Of a DNA stretch of 35,550 bases, positions 1-7,716 are shown piece after piece; position 1 is the stretch's first letter, and each line of letters begins with the position of its first letter. The DNA is from Candidatus Paraburkholderia calva (lineage in GTDB: Bacteria; Pseudomonadota; Gammaproteobacteria; Burkholderiales; Burkholderiaceae). The notes below the pieces were generated by a model, which saw only the letters and a program-made list of their open reading frames with translations, was not told the DNA's origin and made no database searches. The translations under genes were made by a program, and so were the position numbers. Where the stretch lies: contig LFLF01000025.1 in NCBI GenBank assembly GCA_001184395.1, positions 1-35,550 of the forward strand, given 5' to 3'.

Positions 1-127
1 AGCGAGCCGCAGGCCCAGGCGCAACACCCTGGTGGACCGGAAATCCAGGCGCAAAGCCTCACTCACGATGAATCTGCCGCTGTTTGCGCCTGAATCGATG
101 AATACAACCGGCTGGTTCAGCGTTGCC
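1..127 (-). repeat. Outward-facing inverted repeat, left copy (probable IS end)
   Basis: The reverse complement of this stretch matches 35379-35504 almost base for base; I count one indel and two substitutions. Read on the minus strand it runs out of the window and keeps an open frame (TLNQPVVFIDSGANSGRF...). The right copy lost that frame by a one-base deletion near 35396. The homology stops sharply at about 127, as expected of an element boundary. The right copy interrupts an autotransporter gene, which fits insertion of a mobile element. I do not recognise the family and no transposase core is visible, so IS identity is inferred. Confidence 0.65.
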
Positions 128-281
128 CTATACGATTGGCTAGCTATCGGGTCGGACGCGGCCAGGTAATGATGACGTTTCGCCAGCCGGGCAAGTCATA
201 TCTTCAGGATACCAAATGTTACTTCTAGTCAAGTCAGCGCCACTGGTAAGGTACACACTCTCGTACCCACCGGAATTCGCC

Positions 282-517
282 ATGCCAATCACCCGTATTT
301 TCCGCAACGGAAACTCACAAGCAGTTCGTATTCCCGCCAAAGTCGCGTTCCCCGAAACGCAAGCCGAAGTCGAGATCAAGCGTATTGGTGATGCGCTTCA
401 CATTCATCCCGTGTGCCATTCGCTCGCGGGGCGCTCGACTGCTTCAGACGCTTCAATCCTGAGTTCATGGCGGAAGGCCGTGGTGAACATGAACAAGCTG
501 ACCGGAAGGAACTGTGA
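282..517 (+). pseudogene. vapB: VapB-type antitoxin (AbrB/SpoVT fold), frameshifted
   Basis: The ATG at 282 opens MPITRIFRNGNSQAVRIPAK, the N-terminal swapped-hairpin AbrB/MazE domain typical of VapB. After about residue 52 the frame is lost at the G-run near 437-441. Restoring one base gives the usual tail (...ALDCFRRFNPEFMAEGRGE...) and a TGA at 515-517 overlapping the vapC GTG at 514, the classic coupled arrangement. As it stands, translation continues in the wrong frame to 536. The DNA-binding half would survive, while the C-terminal segment that normally wraps VapC is replaced by unrelated residues. Seen: the domain, the frameshift and the overlap. Inferred: loss of neutralising function. 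Confidence 0.85.
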
Positions 518-924
518 AGCCACGTTATATGCTTGACACCAACATGTGCATCTACCTGATGCGTAACCAGCCCGAACAGGTCGCGCGGCGCTTCGAGCAA
601 TGCTGCGTCGGCGAGGTGATCATTTCGTCGATCACGTATTGTGAGCTACAATACGGTATCGTCGCCAGCGAAACGCCCGAGCGCGACGCCGTCGCGCTGG
701 CCGCGTTGACCGAACTCATCGGGGTCGCGCCGCCCGGCAAGGAAACGGGTATGCGTTACGGACCTATCCGGCTCGCCACGCGCGAGCGGAAGTCGGACAT
801 GCTCGACAAGCTCATCGCGGCGCACGCCACCGCGCTGGACGTGCCGCTCGTGACGAACGATGTCAAAGGCTTCAGTAATCTTCACGGCTTGCAAGTCCAG
901 AACTGGCTGGAGTTAGCGGCGTAG
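514..924 (+). CDS. vapC: VapC-family PIN-domain ribonuclease toxin
   Basis: A full-length PIN-domain toxin of 136 residues starting at GTG 514. The acidic active-site positions are all present: Asp in YMLDTN near residue 8, Glu in the CELQYG segment, Asp in MLDKLIAAHA near residue 97 and Asp in LVTND near residue 115. The family consists of Mg-dependent endoribonucleases that cleave tRNA or other RNAs and are held inactive by VapB. The gene overlaps the vapB end by four bases when the vapB frame is restored. The toxin reads intact although its antitoxin is frameshifted, which is unusual because the reverse order of loss is expected. It may be silent, weakly active or neutralised by an antitoxin elsewhere. 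Confidence 0.9.
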   Translation: MKPRYMLDTNMCIYLMRNQPEQVARRFEQCCVGEVIISSITYCELQYGIVASETPERDAVALAALTELIGVAPPGKETGMRYGPIRLATRERKSDMLDKLIAAHATALDVPLVTNDVKGFSNLHGLQVQNWLELAA

Positions 925-1022
925 CACGCTGTCGCGGTGGGTCTCGCGCCGAACATATTGATTTGGATGACGAATCGATCGGAAGCGACGTCTTGCTGCA
1001 CGAGACGCCGCTTCCACTCGCA

Positions 1023-1455
1023 TCAGACAGTCACGCGCATAACGCCGCCGCTCGACAGCAATCGCACGCGTTGTCCGGCGCGGAACATCTGACCGTCGTC
1101 GGCCTGCGTGATCGCGCGCAGGTCGCCGTTGGCGAGCCGCACGGTAATTTCGAGCCCGTTCTGCCGTTCCAGCCGCCCTTGCACTTCATTGCCCACAACC
1201 GCGCCTGCAATCCCGCCGATGATGCTCGTCAGCAGCGAACCGCGTCCGCCGCCGAACGCGCCGAAGGGCGCGCTGCGGTCGGCGTCGATGGCCACGCGCC
1301 GCACGCTCTCGACGGTCGCCATGCGCACGGTCTGTTCGTGCTGCGTCTGCGTGCTGTCGTAGACGTCGGCTGAATCGTTCATGCTGGCGCAGCACGCTCA
1401 TGCCGAGCGTGCACAGCACCGTCAGCGCGCATACCGCGACAATGGATGACTTCAT
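1023..1455 (-). pseudogene. Glycine-zipper outer-membrane lipoprotein, frameshifted in the signal peptide
   Basis: ATG at 1455 opens a lipoprotein signal (MKSSIVAVCALTVLCTLG). About 20 codons later the frame shifts by one base. The restored frame continues CASMNDSADVYDSTQ, with a Cys-Ala-Ser that would be the lipobox cleavage point. The body holds a glycine-zipper segment (LLTSIIGGIAGAVVGNEVQG), as in SlyB/17-kDa-antigen proteins, followed by a small beta domain ending VMRVTV. About 140 residues when restored, normal for the family. The mature part starts with an internal ATG at 1382, but without the signal it could not be exported. Role in the family: envelope integrity. Divergently transcribed from the lipoprotein gene at 1696. 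Confidence 0.75.
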
Positions 1456-1695
1456 GGTTCCCTCTTCGAATGGTCGATGTTGTCGATGTCTTGTCCGTAA
1501 TCGTGACCGCTTCATGGGTGCGGAGTCCGCGTGGACATGAAGACATCGTAGAGAGGCCGGGTGAGGGCAGAATGAGGAGGCATCGGCTCGGGCGGGAAGC
1601 CGCGCATCGCTTGACCTGTCTTCGTCGAGCGCTTATACAGGACGTTCCGCGCGCGCCACGCAAGGCGCGCACCGATCGCGACCGGAGCCTCAACT

Positions 1696-2412
1696 ATGAC
1701 AAAAACCGCCAGATTCGGGCTGCCGTCCTTGTTGACGACAGGGCCGCTCACGGCGGGCGCCTGCGCGAAGTTGGTCATGAAGACGACCGGCGCGGCGGGC
1801 GCGGTGCCCACGCGATAATCGAGCGCGGTATTGCTCGCGAAGCGGCCGTCGCTGGTCTGCGTGCCGTTGGCCGCGATCGCGACGCCCGCCAGATTCGCGC
1901 TGCCGGATGCGCCGTAAAACAAAAAGGCGGTGCCGTCGAACATGGTGAGCAGAGTGGCGTCGTCGGTCGATCCTTTGAGCGTGCCCTTGTAGACGCCGCC
2001 GGACGGCATCGTCGTGGTGACCGAACCCGCGGGCGGGATGGTCGGGTTGCCCGTCGAGCAGGCGGCGAGAGTTGCGGCAAGCGCTGCGGCGCAAAGCGCC
2101 TTCACTGCCAACGCGGACGGCCTGTACAATGGGCGCGCCATGTCGCTGGGCGGCGCGACCGACACGCGCCTCGCCATCGGGCTGGATGGCTACGCGGCGG
2201 GCCAGACCTCATCCGGCTGCATCTTCCAGGGCAACATCTCGCCGCATGCGGGCGTGAACGCCTACGACATCTCGGTGACCTTCGGCTTCGCGCCCTGCCC
2301 GCTGCCCGGCGCGACCATGAATGGCAACGCGGTGCTCGACGGCCCCCGCCTGATGGTCGCGTTGCCGAGCAAGGACCGCAGCAACGTCTTCCTCTTCGAT
2401 GGTCGGAAATAG
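1696..2412 (+). pseudogene. Two-domain lipoprotein gene split by an exact internal inversion
   Basis: The C-terminal half lies on the plus strand from about 2107 (ANADGLYNGRAMSLGG ... VFLFDGRK stop at 2412). The signal peptide and N-terminal half lie on the minus strand from 2105 down to 1701 (VKALCAAALAATLAACS, lipobox LAAC, then STGNPTIPPAGS ... GSPNLAVF). Turning 1701-2106 around gives one frame of 238 codons: a GGAG ribosome site at 1684-1687, ATG at 1696, M-T-V-K-A-L, the whole N-domain, then GCG-GTT-TTT joined in frame to GCC-AAC-GCG. Both joints fit to the base. The restored protein resembles Burkholderia lipoproteins of unknown function with repeated YxGTL/DG..L domains. As it stands neither half can be made properly. 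Confidence 0.8.
1701..2106 (-). other. 406-bp inverted segment inside the lipoprotein gene
   Basis: Boundaries are deduced from the frame: reversing exactly this interval rejoins start codon, signal peptide, N-domain and C-domain with no gap. The two edges share only a couple of bases in inverted orientation. I see no recombination-site-like inverted repeats and no invertase gene next to it, which favours a one-off rearrangement over a programmed switch. Confidence 0.7.
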
Positions 2413-2609
2413 GTGCTGCCCGCCGTCCGTATGGGACCGAAAAAGAACTCGCCATTAGCTTACATAGGCGATTTGTGCCCTAAGATTCTTTTGCCCACAG
2501 TTTGAGTCGCGGCGTTTGCGTCCATCCAGTCAGCCTGCGCGCATCGCCGTAGCAGCAGTCGTCTTGTTCCAGTGCCTTTTCAAAAGCCTTAACGACAGGA
2601 GACAACCAG

Positions 2610-3867
2610 ATAAACGCAACGCTCAAGCTCTTGCCACTCGCGCTCTGCGCGATGATCGCCTGCGCGCCGTCTGCCTACGCGGCCCAGGACAACGTCAATT
2701 CGCTGTCGAATTTCAAGCAGACCGGCACGAGCACGCCGGCCGAGACCATTCCGCAAAGCGGCCAGACCACCGATGCGCTGCGCAAGCACCTCGACCAGAT
2801 CAAGCTGCCGCCGGGCTTCAAGATCGAACTGTATGCGGTCGTGCCGGAAGGGCAATGGCAATCGAGCCGTCCACGGGCGTGGTGTTCGTCGGCACGCGCA
2901 AGAACCGCGGGCAGGTGACGGACCGCACGCATCAGCGCGTGGCGAGCGATGTGGCGCAGTTCGCGTCGTCGGTCATGTTCAAGGTGCCCAACGGCGTGTG
3001 CTTCTCGCCGGACGGCCTGCTCTACGTGGTCGAGCAGAACCGCGTGCTCGGCTTTCCGGCCGCACAGTTCTTCGGCGAGGGCAGTCCCGACGTCGGCGCG
3101 GCCGTGGTCGTCGCACAGGGCAAGCTGATCCCGACGCAGTTCGAGAGCTTTAACCACGGCGCGCGCTATTGCCGCGTCGGGCCGGACAAGAAGCTGTACA
3201 TCGCGCTCGGTCAGCCGTGGAACGTGCCGCCGAAGGACAAGTGGCCGGAACTGAACAAGGCGGGACTCGCGGGCATCATCCGCATGGATCAGGACGGCAA
3301 GAATCGCGAAATCTATGCGCATGACATTCGTAATTCGATCGAGCTCGACTTCAACCCGAAGGACAAGTCGCTCTGGTTCACCGATAACCAAGTGGACGGC
3401 ATGGGCGACGATCAGCCGCCGGGCGAACTCAACCACGCAACCAAGACGGGCGAACAGTTCGGCTTTCCGGTACGGCGGCGGACATACGCGGACCGTCGAG
3501 TACAAGGACGAGACGCCGCCGGCGGGAGTCGTGTTTCCGGCCGCCGAATTCCCGGCGCACGAGGCCGATCTGGGCATGTCGTTCTATAGGCAAGATGTTC
3601 CCGCAGAAGTACCAGGGCGGAATCTTCGACGCGGAGCACGGCTCGTGGAATCCCACCAAGCCGATCGGCGCGTGCATCATGTTCACGCCGCTGAAGAACG
3701 ATGGCACGGCGGGCGATCCCGAAGTTTTCGCGGAAGGCTGGCTCACGCAGAGCGCCGAATACATGGGCCGCCCGGTGGATGTGCAGATGTTGCAGGACGG
3801 CTCGCTGCTCGTCTCCGATGACTACGCGGGCGCTATCCACCGCATCTCGTATGTAGGTGGCAAATGA
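2610..3867 (+). pseudogene. PQQ-type glucose/sorbosone dehydrogenase, start lost and three frameshifts
   Basis: The translation resembles soluble sugar dehydrogenases of the GSDH beta-propeller family (SVMFKVPNGVCFSPDGLLYVVE, HDIRNSIELDFNPKDKSLWF, GGIFDAEHGSWNP). These are periplasmic and pass electrons to cytochrome c. The expected start, 8 bases after an AGGAG site, reads ATA at 2610-2612 where an ATG is expected. An export signal follows (LPLALCAMIACAPSAYA). Frame changes lie near 2855, 3465 and 3590, and the last frame ends at TGA 3865-3867. That stop overlaps the ATG of the next gene (ATGA), so the two were translationally coupled. Restored length of about 420 residues is normal. It cannot be active as it stands. 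Confidence 0.85.
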
Positions 3868-4191
3868 AGCCCGCGCTCGTAGCCGTGTTTGCCGCGCTGA
3901 GCGGCGCGCTGCTGATGGCGTCGCAGGCATCACTCGCCGCCGGCGACGTCAAGGCAGGGCGCGCGAAGACGTCGGCATGCGCGACATGTCACGGCATCGA
4001 CAGCATGTCGAAACTGCCGGAGGCGCCGAATCTCGCCGGTCAGACGGAGGAGTATCTCGTGAAGGCGCTGAACGATTTCCGGCTCCGGCGCTCGCCAGAA
4101 CGAGATGATGTCGATGATGGCGAAAACGCTCTCGGACGCGGATGTCGCGAACCTCGCCGCGTACTATCACAGCCTCGGCGAGAAGCAGTAG
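3864..4191 (+). pseudogene. Periplasmic class I cytochrome c, frameshifted near the C-terminus
   Basis: MKPALVAVFAALSGALLMASQASLAA is a clear Sec signal. The haem-binding CATCH (CxxCH) follows at about residue 40, with the usual LPEAPNLAGQTEEYL region. An extra base near 4082 shifts the frame in NDF. The other frame gives the normal tail with a methionine-rich axial-ligand region (QNEMMSMMAKTLSDADV ... YYHSLGEKQ) and a stop at 4189-4191. About 108 residues when restored. Its start overlaps the end of the sugar dehydrogenase gene, so it is probably that enzyme's electron acceptor. The shifted product keeps the haem-attachment site but lacks the distal ligand segment and is presumably non-functional. 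Confidence 0.85.
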
Positions 4192-4234
4192 CGCGAAACA
4201 ATCGGCGGGATCGTTAAAATTTTTATTGGTATGC

Positions 4235-4262
4235 CTGACTTAGGGGACTAAGGGTTTATACT
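4235..4262 (+). promoter_or_regulatory. Candidate sigma-70 promoter
   Basis: CTGACT at 4235-4240 and TATACT at 4257-4262 with a 16-base spacer. It is followed 40 bases later by a strong terminator with no reading frame between, suggesting a short transcript. Confidence 0.4.
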
Positions 4263-4267
4263 AACTC

Positions 4268-4328
4268 TTGTCTCCTCTATGCCTCAATTGATTTGGATTC
4301 AAGCCGCTCATTGCAGCGGGCTTTTTTT
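4268..4328 (+). ncRNA. Candidate ~60-nt small RNA
   Basis: The interval runs from the expected start point after the TATACT box to the T-run of a hairpin terminator. It contains no ribosome site with a usable frame. It lies between two convergent dead genes, so it could also be only the 3' end of the cytochrome transcript. The sequence shows promoter-like and terminator elements; the RNA itself is inferred. Confidence 0.35.
4301..4328 (+). terminator. Rho-independent terminator
   Basis: AAGCCGCT and AGCGGGCTT pair around a six-base loop, with one bulged G, and are followed by a run of seven T. It ends the sugar dehydrogenase/cytochrome transcript or the candidate small RNA. Confidence 0.7.
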
Positions 4329-4383
4329 CGGCTGCACGGTGGGTGTTGGCCGTGCTTTCTGCCTCTTGCGCGAAGCAGTCCGG

Positions 4384-5737
4384 TCAGGCTCCTTTGCCGC
4401 GCGTAGCCAGCAATTCCGAGCGCCCGATCACCTCTTTTGCCTGATCGGACTTGTCGGCATCCGAAAACCCCGCTGCTTCGATCACCGGTGTGAGCGCCCT
4501 GAGGGCCACCTGCGGCTTGGCGCTGCGCAGCGATGCCATGCCGTCGTTCCATGCGTGCAGCATCTGCTTGGCGATCCAGTGCCAGCGTGTCTCGTTCCTC
4601 GCCGCCTCGGCCAAGTCCTTTCCCGTCGATACCGCTCGCACAGCGCTTCGACCATCTCGCGATAGCGCCTGGACGGAATGCTGAGCCGCGTATTGAAGAA
4701 TCGCTCCAGCGTCTTGCCCGGCGTCCACGTCTTGTGGCCGTCGATGCTGAGCCCCGGCAGATTGCTCGCAAAGCGCGGGTACGCCTGCGTCGTGACGATG
4801 TCATATGCGGGTGTGTAGACCACGTCGTCGATCGTCGAATACAGCAGCGCGATGTTCTTGGCGTGGCAGTCCGCGTTGCGCACCACGTATCACGTATTGG
4901 CGATCAGCAGCCAGCCGATCTGCTCGGCCTCACGCCGCCAATTCGCCGCGCCGATATATGGCTTCGTCGCGTTGAGCACCTGTTCGGTCGATGGCCGGTA
5001 CTTCTCGGGCGGCGGCAGGCCGAGCAGACTTGTATGCGTCTTCCACGCCGAAAACCGGCTTGCCCTGCTCGTCAACATCGAAGCGGTCCACGACGAGCAC
5101 GCGGCCGTCGTCCGACATTGTGGTCTTCGCAACGCACGCGACGCCGAGCCTCGCGAGCACCTGCATCGAGTAATGCTAATTGAAGCCGAGATAAGACGTC
5201 TGCTCGTCCGATCCTTTGATGATGTGCCGGCTCGTGCGCAGCGTCTGCTTGCTGACCGGCGTCTGCATCGAGGGGAATTCAGGCGCGAGAAACTTGGGTA
5301 CCGCGCCCGAGATCATCGCGCGTGTAATCAACGCACGAGTTCGGCGAAGCGGGTCGGTCGTGATGTCTTCGTGCAGCAGGCTTTTCAGATCGAGCAGCTC
5401 GAGTTCGCCGCCCGGCACGCCGCCTTCGGGCGCGACCGTGACCCGGCCAATGCCCGCGCCGCCGATCACCGCCAGCAGCGACAAAGCCGTGCCGTCGAGA
5501 TAGGGGCCGAATTCCTCGCGGATCACCTGAAAGAGAAAGCCTTCCGGCAGGTTCTAGCGGAAGAAGGGATGCAGATCGCGCGGCCACACCCACGCGTCTT
5601 CGCGCACCGGCATGGTCAGGCTCGAAGTCTTCGGCGCGTGCATCGGCGATGTAACGCAGCGCGTAATCGTCCGCCTGGCGATAGAGATGAGCGACAGGCC
5701 TGCCCTTTACGTACACGTGAAGGCGCATGCCGTTCAT
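4384..5737 (-). pseudogene. hipA: HipA-type serine/threonine kinase toxin, multiply broken
   Basis: Start at ATG 5737 (MNGMRLHVYVKGRPVAHLYR). The remaining protein is spread over several frames. It shows the N-subdomain (TMPVREDAWVWPRDLHPFFR), then a CAG-to-TAG type stop before NLPEGF, the ATP/core region (TSRHIIKGSDEQTSYLGFN followed by TAG where Glu is expected), the catalytic NADCHAKN and the metal-binding YDIVTT, and an intact-looking tail to 4384. HipA phosphorylates glutamyl-tRNA synthetase in E. coli and is neutralised by HipB. It lies one base after hipB, as in normal hipBA operons. With at least two stops and several frameshifts the kinase is dead. Confidence 0.85.
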
Positions 5738-5738
5738 G

Positions 5739-6015
5739 CTATCGGTCTCCTGCTGCGTCGCCTGCCTCGCGCTGTTCGCTCAGCACGTCTTCGAGCGTGC
5801 GCGCATGGCTGCGCTTGACGGTGCGCAGGTCGTTAGCCTGCGGCTTCAAAGAGCCGCACGAACGCAGAAACGCTCATGTCGCCCTGCGCGAGCGTTTCCA
5901 TGCGCGCGAGCGTGGTGCGCGCGATACCGGCGCGCTCAGCCAGTTCCTTTTGCGAAAACCCGGCGGCACGGCGGGCGTTTTTCAGCATGTCTCCGATATC
6001 GGCTAATGTGGTCAT
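5739..6015 (-). pseudogene. hipB: HipB-type Xre-family antitoxin/repressor, frameshifted
   Basis: ATG at 6015 opens MTTLADIGDMLKNARRAAGF followed by SQKELAERAGIARTTLARME, a canonical Cro/CI helix-turn-helix. The frame ends after FEAAG at a TAA made by one inserted base. The next frame gives the normal tail (DLRTVKRSHARTLEDVLSEQ ... GDR) and a TAG at 5739-5741, directly before the hipA start. The truncated 60-residue product keeps the whole DNA-binding domain and could in principle still bind the palindromes just upstream. Role: represses its own operon and neutralises HipA. Confidence 0.8.
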
Positions 6016-6016
6016 G

Positions 6017-6034
6017 TGTAGCCCCGGGGCATCA
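6017..6034. promoter_or_regulatory. Candidate HipB operator 1
   Basis: TGTAGC, six bases, GCATCA: the same half-site and spacing as the perfect palindrome at 6070, with two mismatches in the right arm. It begins 2 bp upstream of the hipB start codon. Confidence 0.4.
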
Positions 6035-6069
6035 TTCGTTGCCCGATTGGCGATTAGATTGGCGATTAT

Positions 6070-6087
6070 TGTAGCCCGTATGCTACA
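6070..6087. promoter_or_regulatory. Candidate HipB operator 2
   Basis: Perfect palindrome TGTAGC, six-base spacer, GCTACA. It lies 55 bp upstream of hipB. Its centre is 53 bp from operator 1, five helical turns. HipB proteins usually bind such spaced pairs, although with a different consensus in E. coli. Confidence 0.55.
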
Positions 6088-6701
6088 TATCTACCCAATG
6101 AATTTGGTGGTCCGTGGGATACAAAATCGCAAGAGACAGCGCCATTTGTACCTTTGGCTACAAAACGCAATCAGAGAATAATAAAGGGAAATGCGCCACG
6201 TCGAAGGCGGCGTCTGCTCACAAGAGGATGATGCACGGTCGATACCCGGCCGTCCGGCACGGCCCATCGAACGAACTCTCTCCACCCCGCGGAGAGAACC
6301 CGATTTCCACGCCCCAGCCCGGCCCCGTGCGCAGGCTGGGGATACTGTCCGGGATTCATCGATCCCGTTTGTCTTCTGACTACTGGTCTCCCAGGTTCCT
6401 GCTCGCGCTACACACTGCCGCACGAGGTCGCCCCGCCCTCGCTCGCTGCTTCGTCACTGCTTGCTGCTGGTCTCCCCGTCGCCGCGCTACGGTCGGGGTT
6501 ATGGTATATCGATCGCCGGTTTGGTCGATCGTCGTGCGAGGCTCATGGGCTCGCTTTCTCGGTGCTCTCAGGTCTTCCTCGTTATCCACAAAACGTGTGC
6601 ACAAGACTTTGGATAATCGCCTTGATTCGCCGCTCAACTGCCTATTTCTAAAACGCTTACGGCGCGCGCCTCACAAAGCGTCGCGGGCGCGCGGCCATGC
6701 G
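6088..6701. other. Stretch without a recognisable gene
   Basis: About 600 bases between hipB and the small gene at 6702. Frames on both strands are broken and give no family I recognise. It contains a second weak palindrome (TTTGTA...TACAAA, 6145-6164) and the DnaA-box cluster at 6582-6616. Probably an eroded gene. Confidence 0.5.
6582..6616. promoter_or_regulatory. Cluster of three DnaA-box-like sites
   Basis: TTATCCACA at 6582-6590 is a perfect DnaA box. TGTGCACAA at 6596-6604 and TTTGGATAA at 6608-6616 are reverse-strand boxes, each one mismatch from TTATNCACA. Three boxes in 35 bases is denser than chance. No AT-rich unwinding segment or initiator gene is adjacent. Confidence 0.5.
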
Positions 6702-6887
6702 TCATTCCCCGTCAGATGCGCACGATGCGAACAGCACAGTCATCCGGCTCACGTCCGCGCCGAAGATCGACTACGGGACGGTCACGGCGCTCAGTTCATC
6801 GGCCGCGGACTGCGGCAGCGCCGACACGATGGTGCTCGTCGCCAGCAATGCGACGAATATCGCGAAAAGCCAAGATAGGAGTTGCAT
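6702..6887 (-). pseudogene. Small exported protein of unknown function with internal stop
   Basis: ATG at 6887 follows a GAGGA ribosome site and opens MQLLSWLFAIFVALLATSTI, continuing VSALPQSAADELSA, a good Sec signal peptide. A TAG comes after 38 codons (6771-6773), and the same frame then runs 22 more codons to TGA at 6702-6704. Either the true gene ends at the first stop, or it is a 61-residue protein interrupted by a nonsense change. No family is recognised. Confidence 0.4.
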
Positions 6888-7046
6888 CGCCGTATCCTCG
6901 TCAGTTGTTTCCCAATTGCCCGAATTGCTCTGATTGCCTGGTCGGTGGCGCGCTTGTGAACGTCAACGCCTGAGACGAACTTTAATGAGATAAGGCAAAT
7001 CGCACGACCCCACTGACGTGGGGACATGAAGGAGGGGTGGCGGAAA

Positions 7047-7712
7047 TCAGCGGGCGTTTGGCGACGGAGTCGGCGAGATGCCTTGCGCGCGGGCCGCCTG
7101 ATCTTGCGCGCGCATCGCACGGATGAAGCCTTCGCGCGCCTTCAGACGCGTCCAGTACTGCGCGACCGGCGGCGCGAAGCGTTCGCTCAGACCGATGTGT
7201 TCCGCGAGCATCAGCGCATAGCCGACGGAAATATCCGCCGCCGTGAAGCGCCCCGCGCACACATGGTCCTGGCGCTCGAGCAGCGGCACGAGCCAACGCA
7301 AACGCGACACGAACCACTTCGCGTAGTCCTCGGTGACTTGCGGCTGACGCCGCTCGGGCGGTTCGAGGTGCGTGTAGCGCAGCACCAGCGTCTGCGGAAA
7401 CGTGAGCGTGGCCTCACCGAAATGCAGGAAGTTGAGATAGCGGCCGAAATCGGCCTCGTGCGGCGCGACATCCAGTGTGCCGAGCGCATAGCGCACCGCG
7501 AGATACTGGCAGATTGCCGACGATTCGGTCATGAACAGCGCTTCGTCCCGAAACGCGGGGATCGTGCCGAGCGGATTGAGCGCGAGATACTCCCGCGCGT
7601 GCACGCGCGGCGGAAACGGCAGCATCTTCAGTTCGTGCGGCACGCCGATTTCCTCGAGCGCCCACAGTGGCCGGAACGATCGCGCGCTGACGCAGTGATG
7701 CAGCGTGATCAC
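7047..7712 (-). CDS. Glutathione S-transferase family protein
   Basis: Intact frame of about 221 residues from GTG 7712 (VITLHHCVSARSFRPLWALE). An N-terminal thioredoxin-fold domain carries the cis-Pro/ES glutathione-binding motif (PAFRDEALFMTESSAICQYL, residues ~55-75). An all-helical C-terminal domain (FTAADISVGYALMLAEHIGL) has the conserved Asp N-cap. The family conjugates glutathione to electrophiles or acts in aromatic and acyl catabolism. I chose GTG 7712 because the upstream hydratase stops at 7717-7719, four bases before it. Co-directional and probably co-transcribed with the hydratase. One of the few undamaged genes on this side of the window; substrate unknown. Confidence 0.88.
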   Translation of the reverse strand: MITLHHCVSARSFRPLWALEEIGVPHELKMLPFPPRVHAREYLALNPLGTIPAFRDEALFMTESSAICQYLAVRYALGTLDVAPHEADFGRYLNFLHFGEATLTFPQTLVLRYTHLEPPERRQPQVTEDYAKWFVSRLRWLVPLLERQDHVCAGRFTAADISVGYALMLAEHIGLSERFAPPVAQYWTRLKAREGFIRAMRAQDQAARAQGISPTPSPNAR

Positions 7713-7716
7713 GGCG

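Noticed and set aside
1701-2106. Phase-variable invertible element
   Set aside because: No flanking inverted repeats of useful length and no invertase nearby; a single rearrangement is simpler.
1446-2483. A 345-codon plus-strand frame across the lipoprotein region
   Set aside because: Arg/His/Gly-rich shadow; the real coding signal lies in the two lipoprotein half-frames.
4852-6006. A 384-codon plus-strand frame across hipA/hipB
   Set aside because: Antisense to clear HipA and HipB coding remnants; no family features.
6145-6164. Third HipB-like site TTTGTA...TACAAA
   Set aside because: Arms and spacing differ from the TGTAGC-N6-GCTACA sites.
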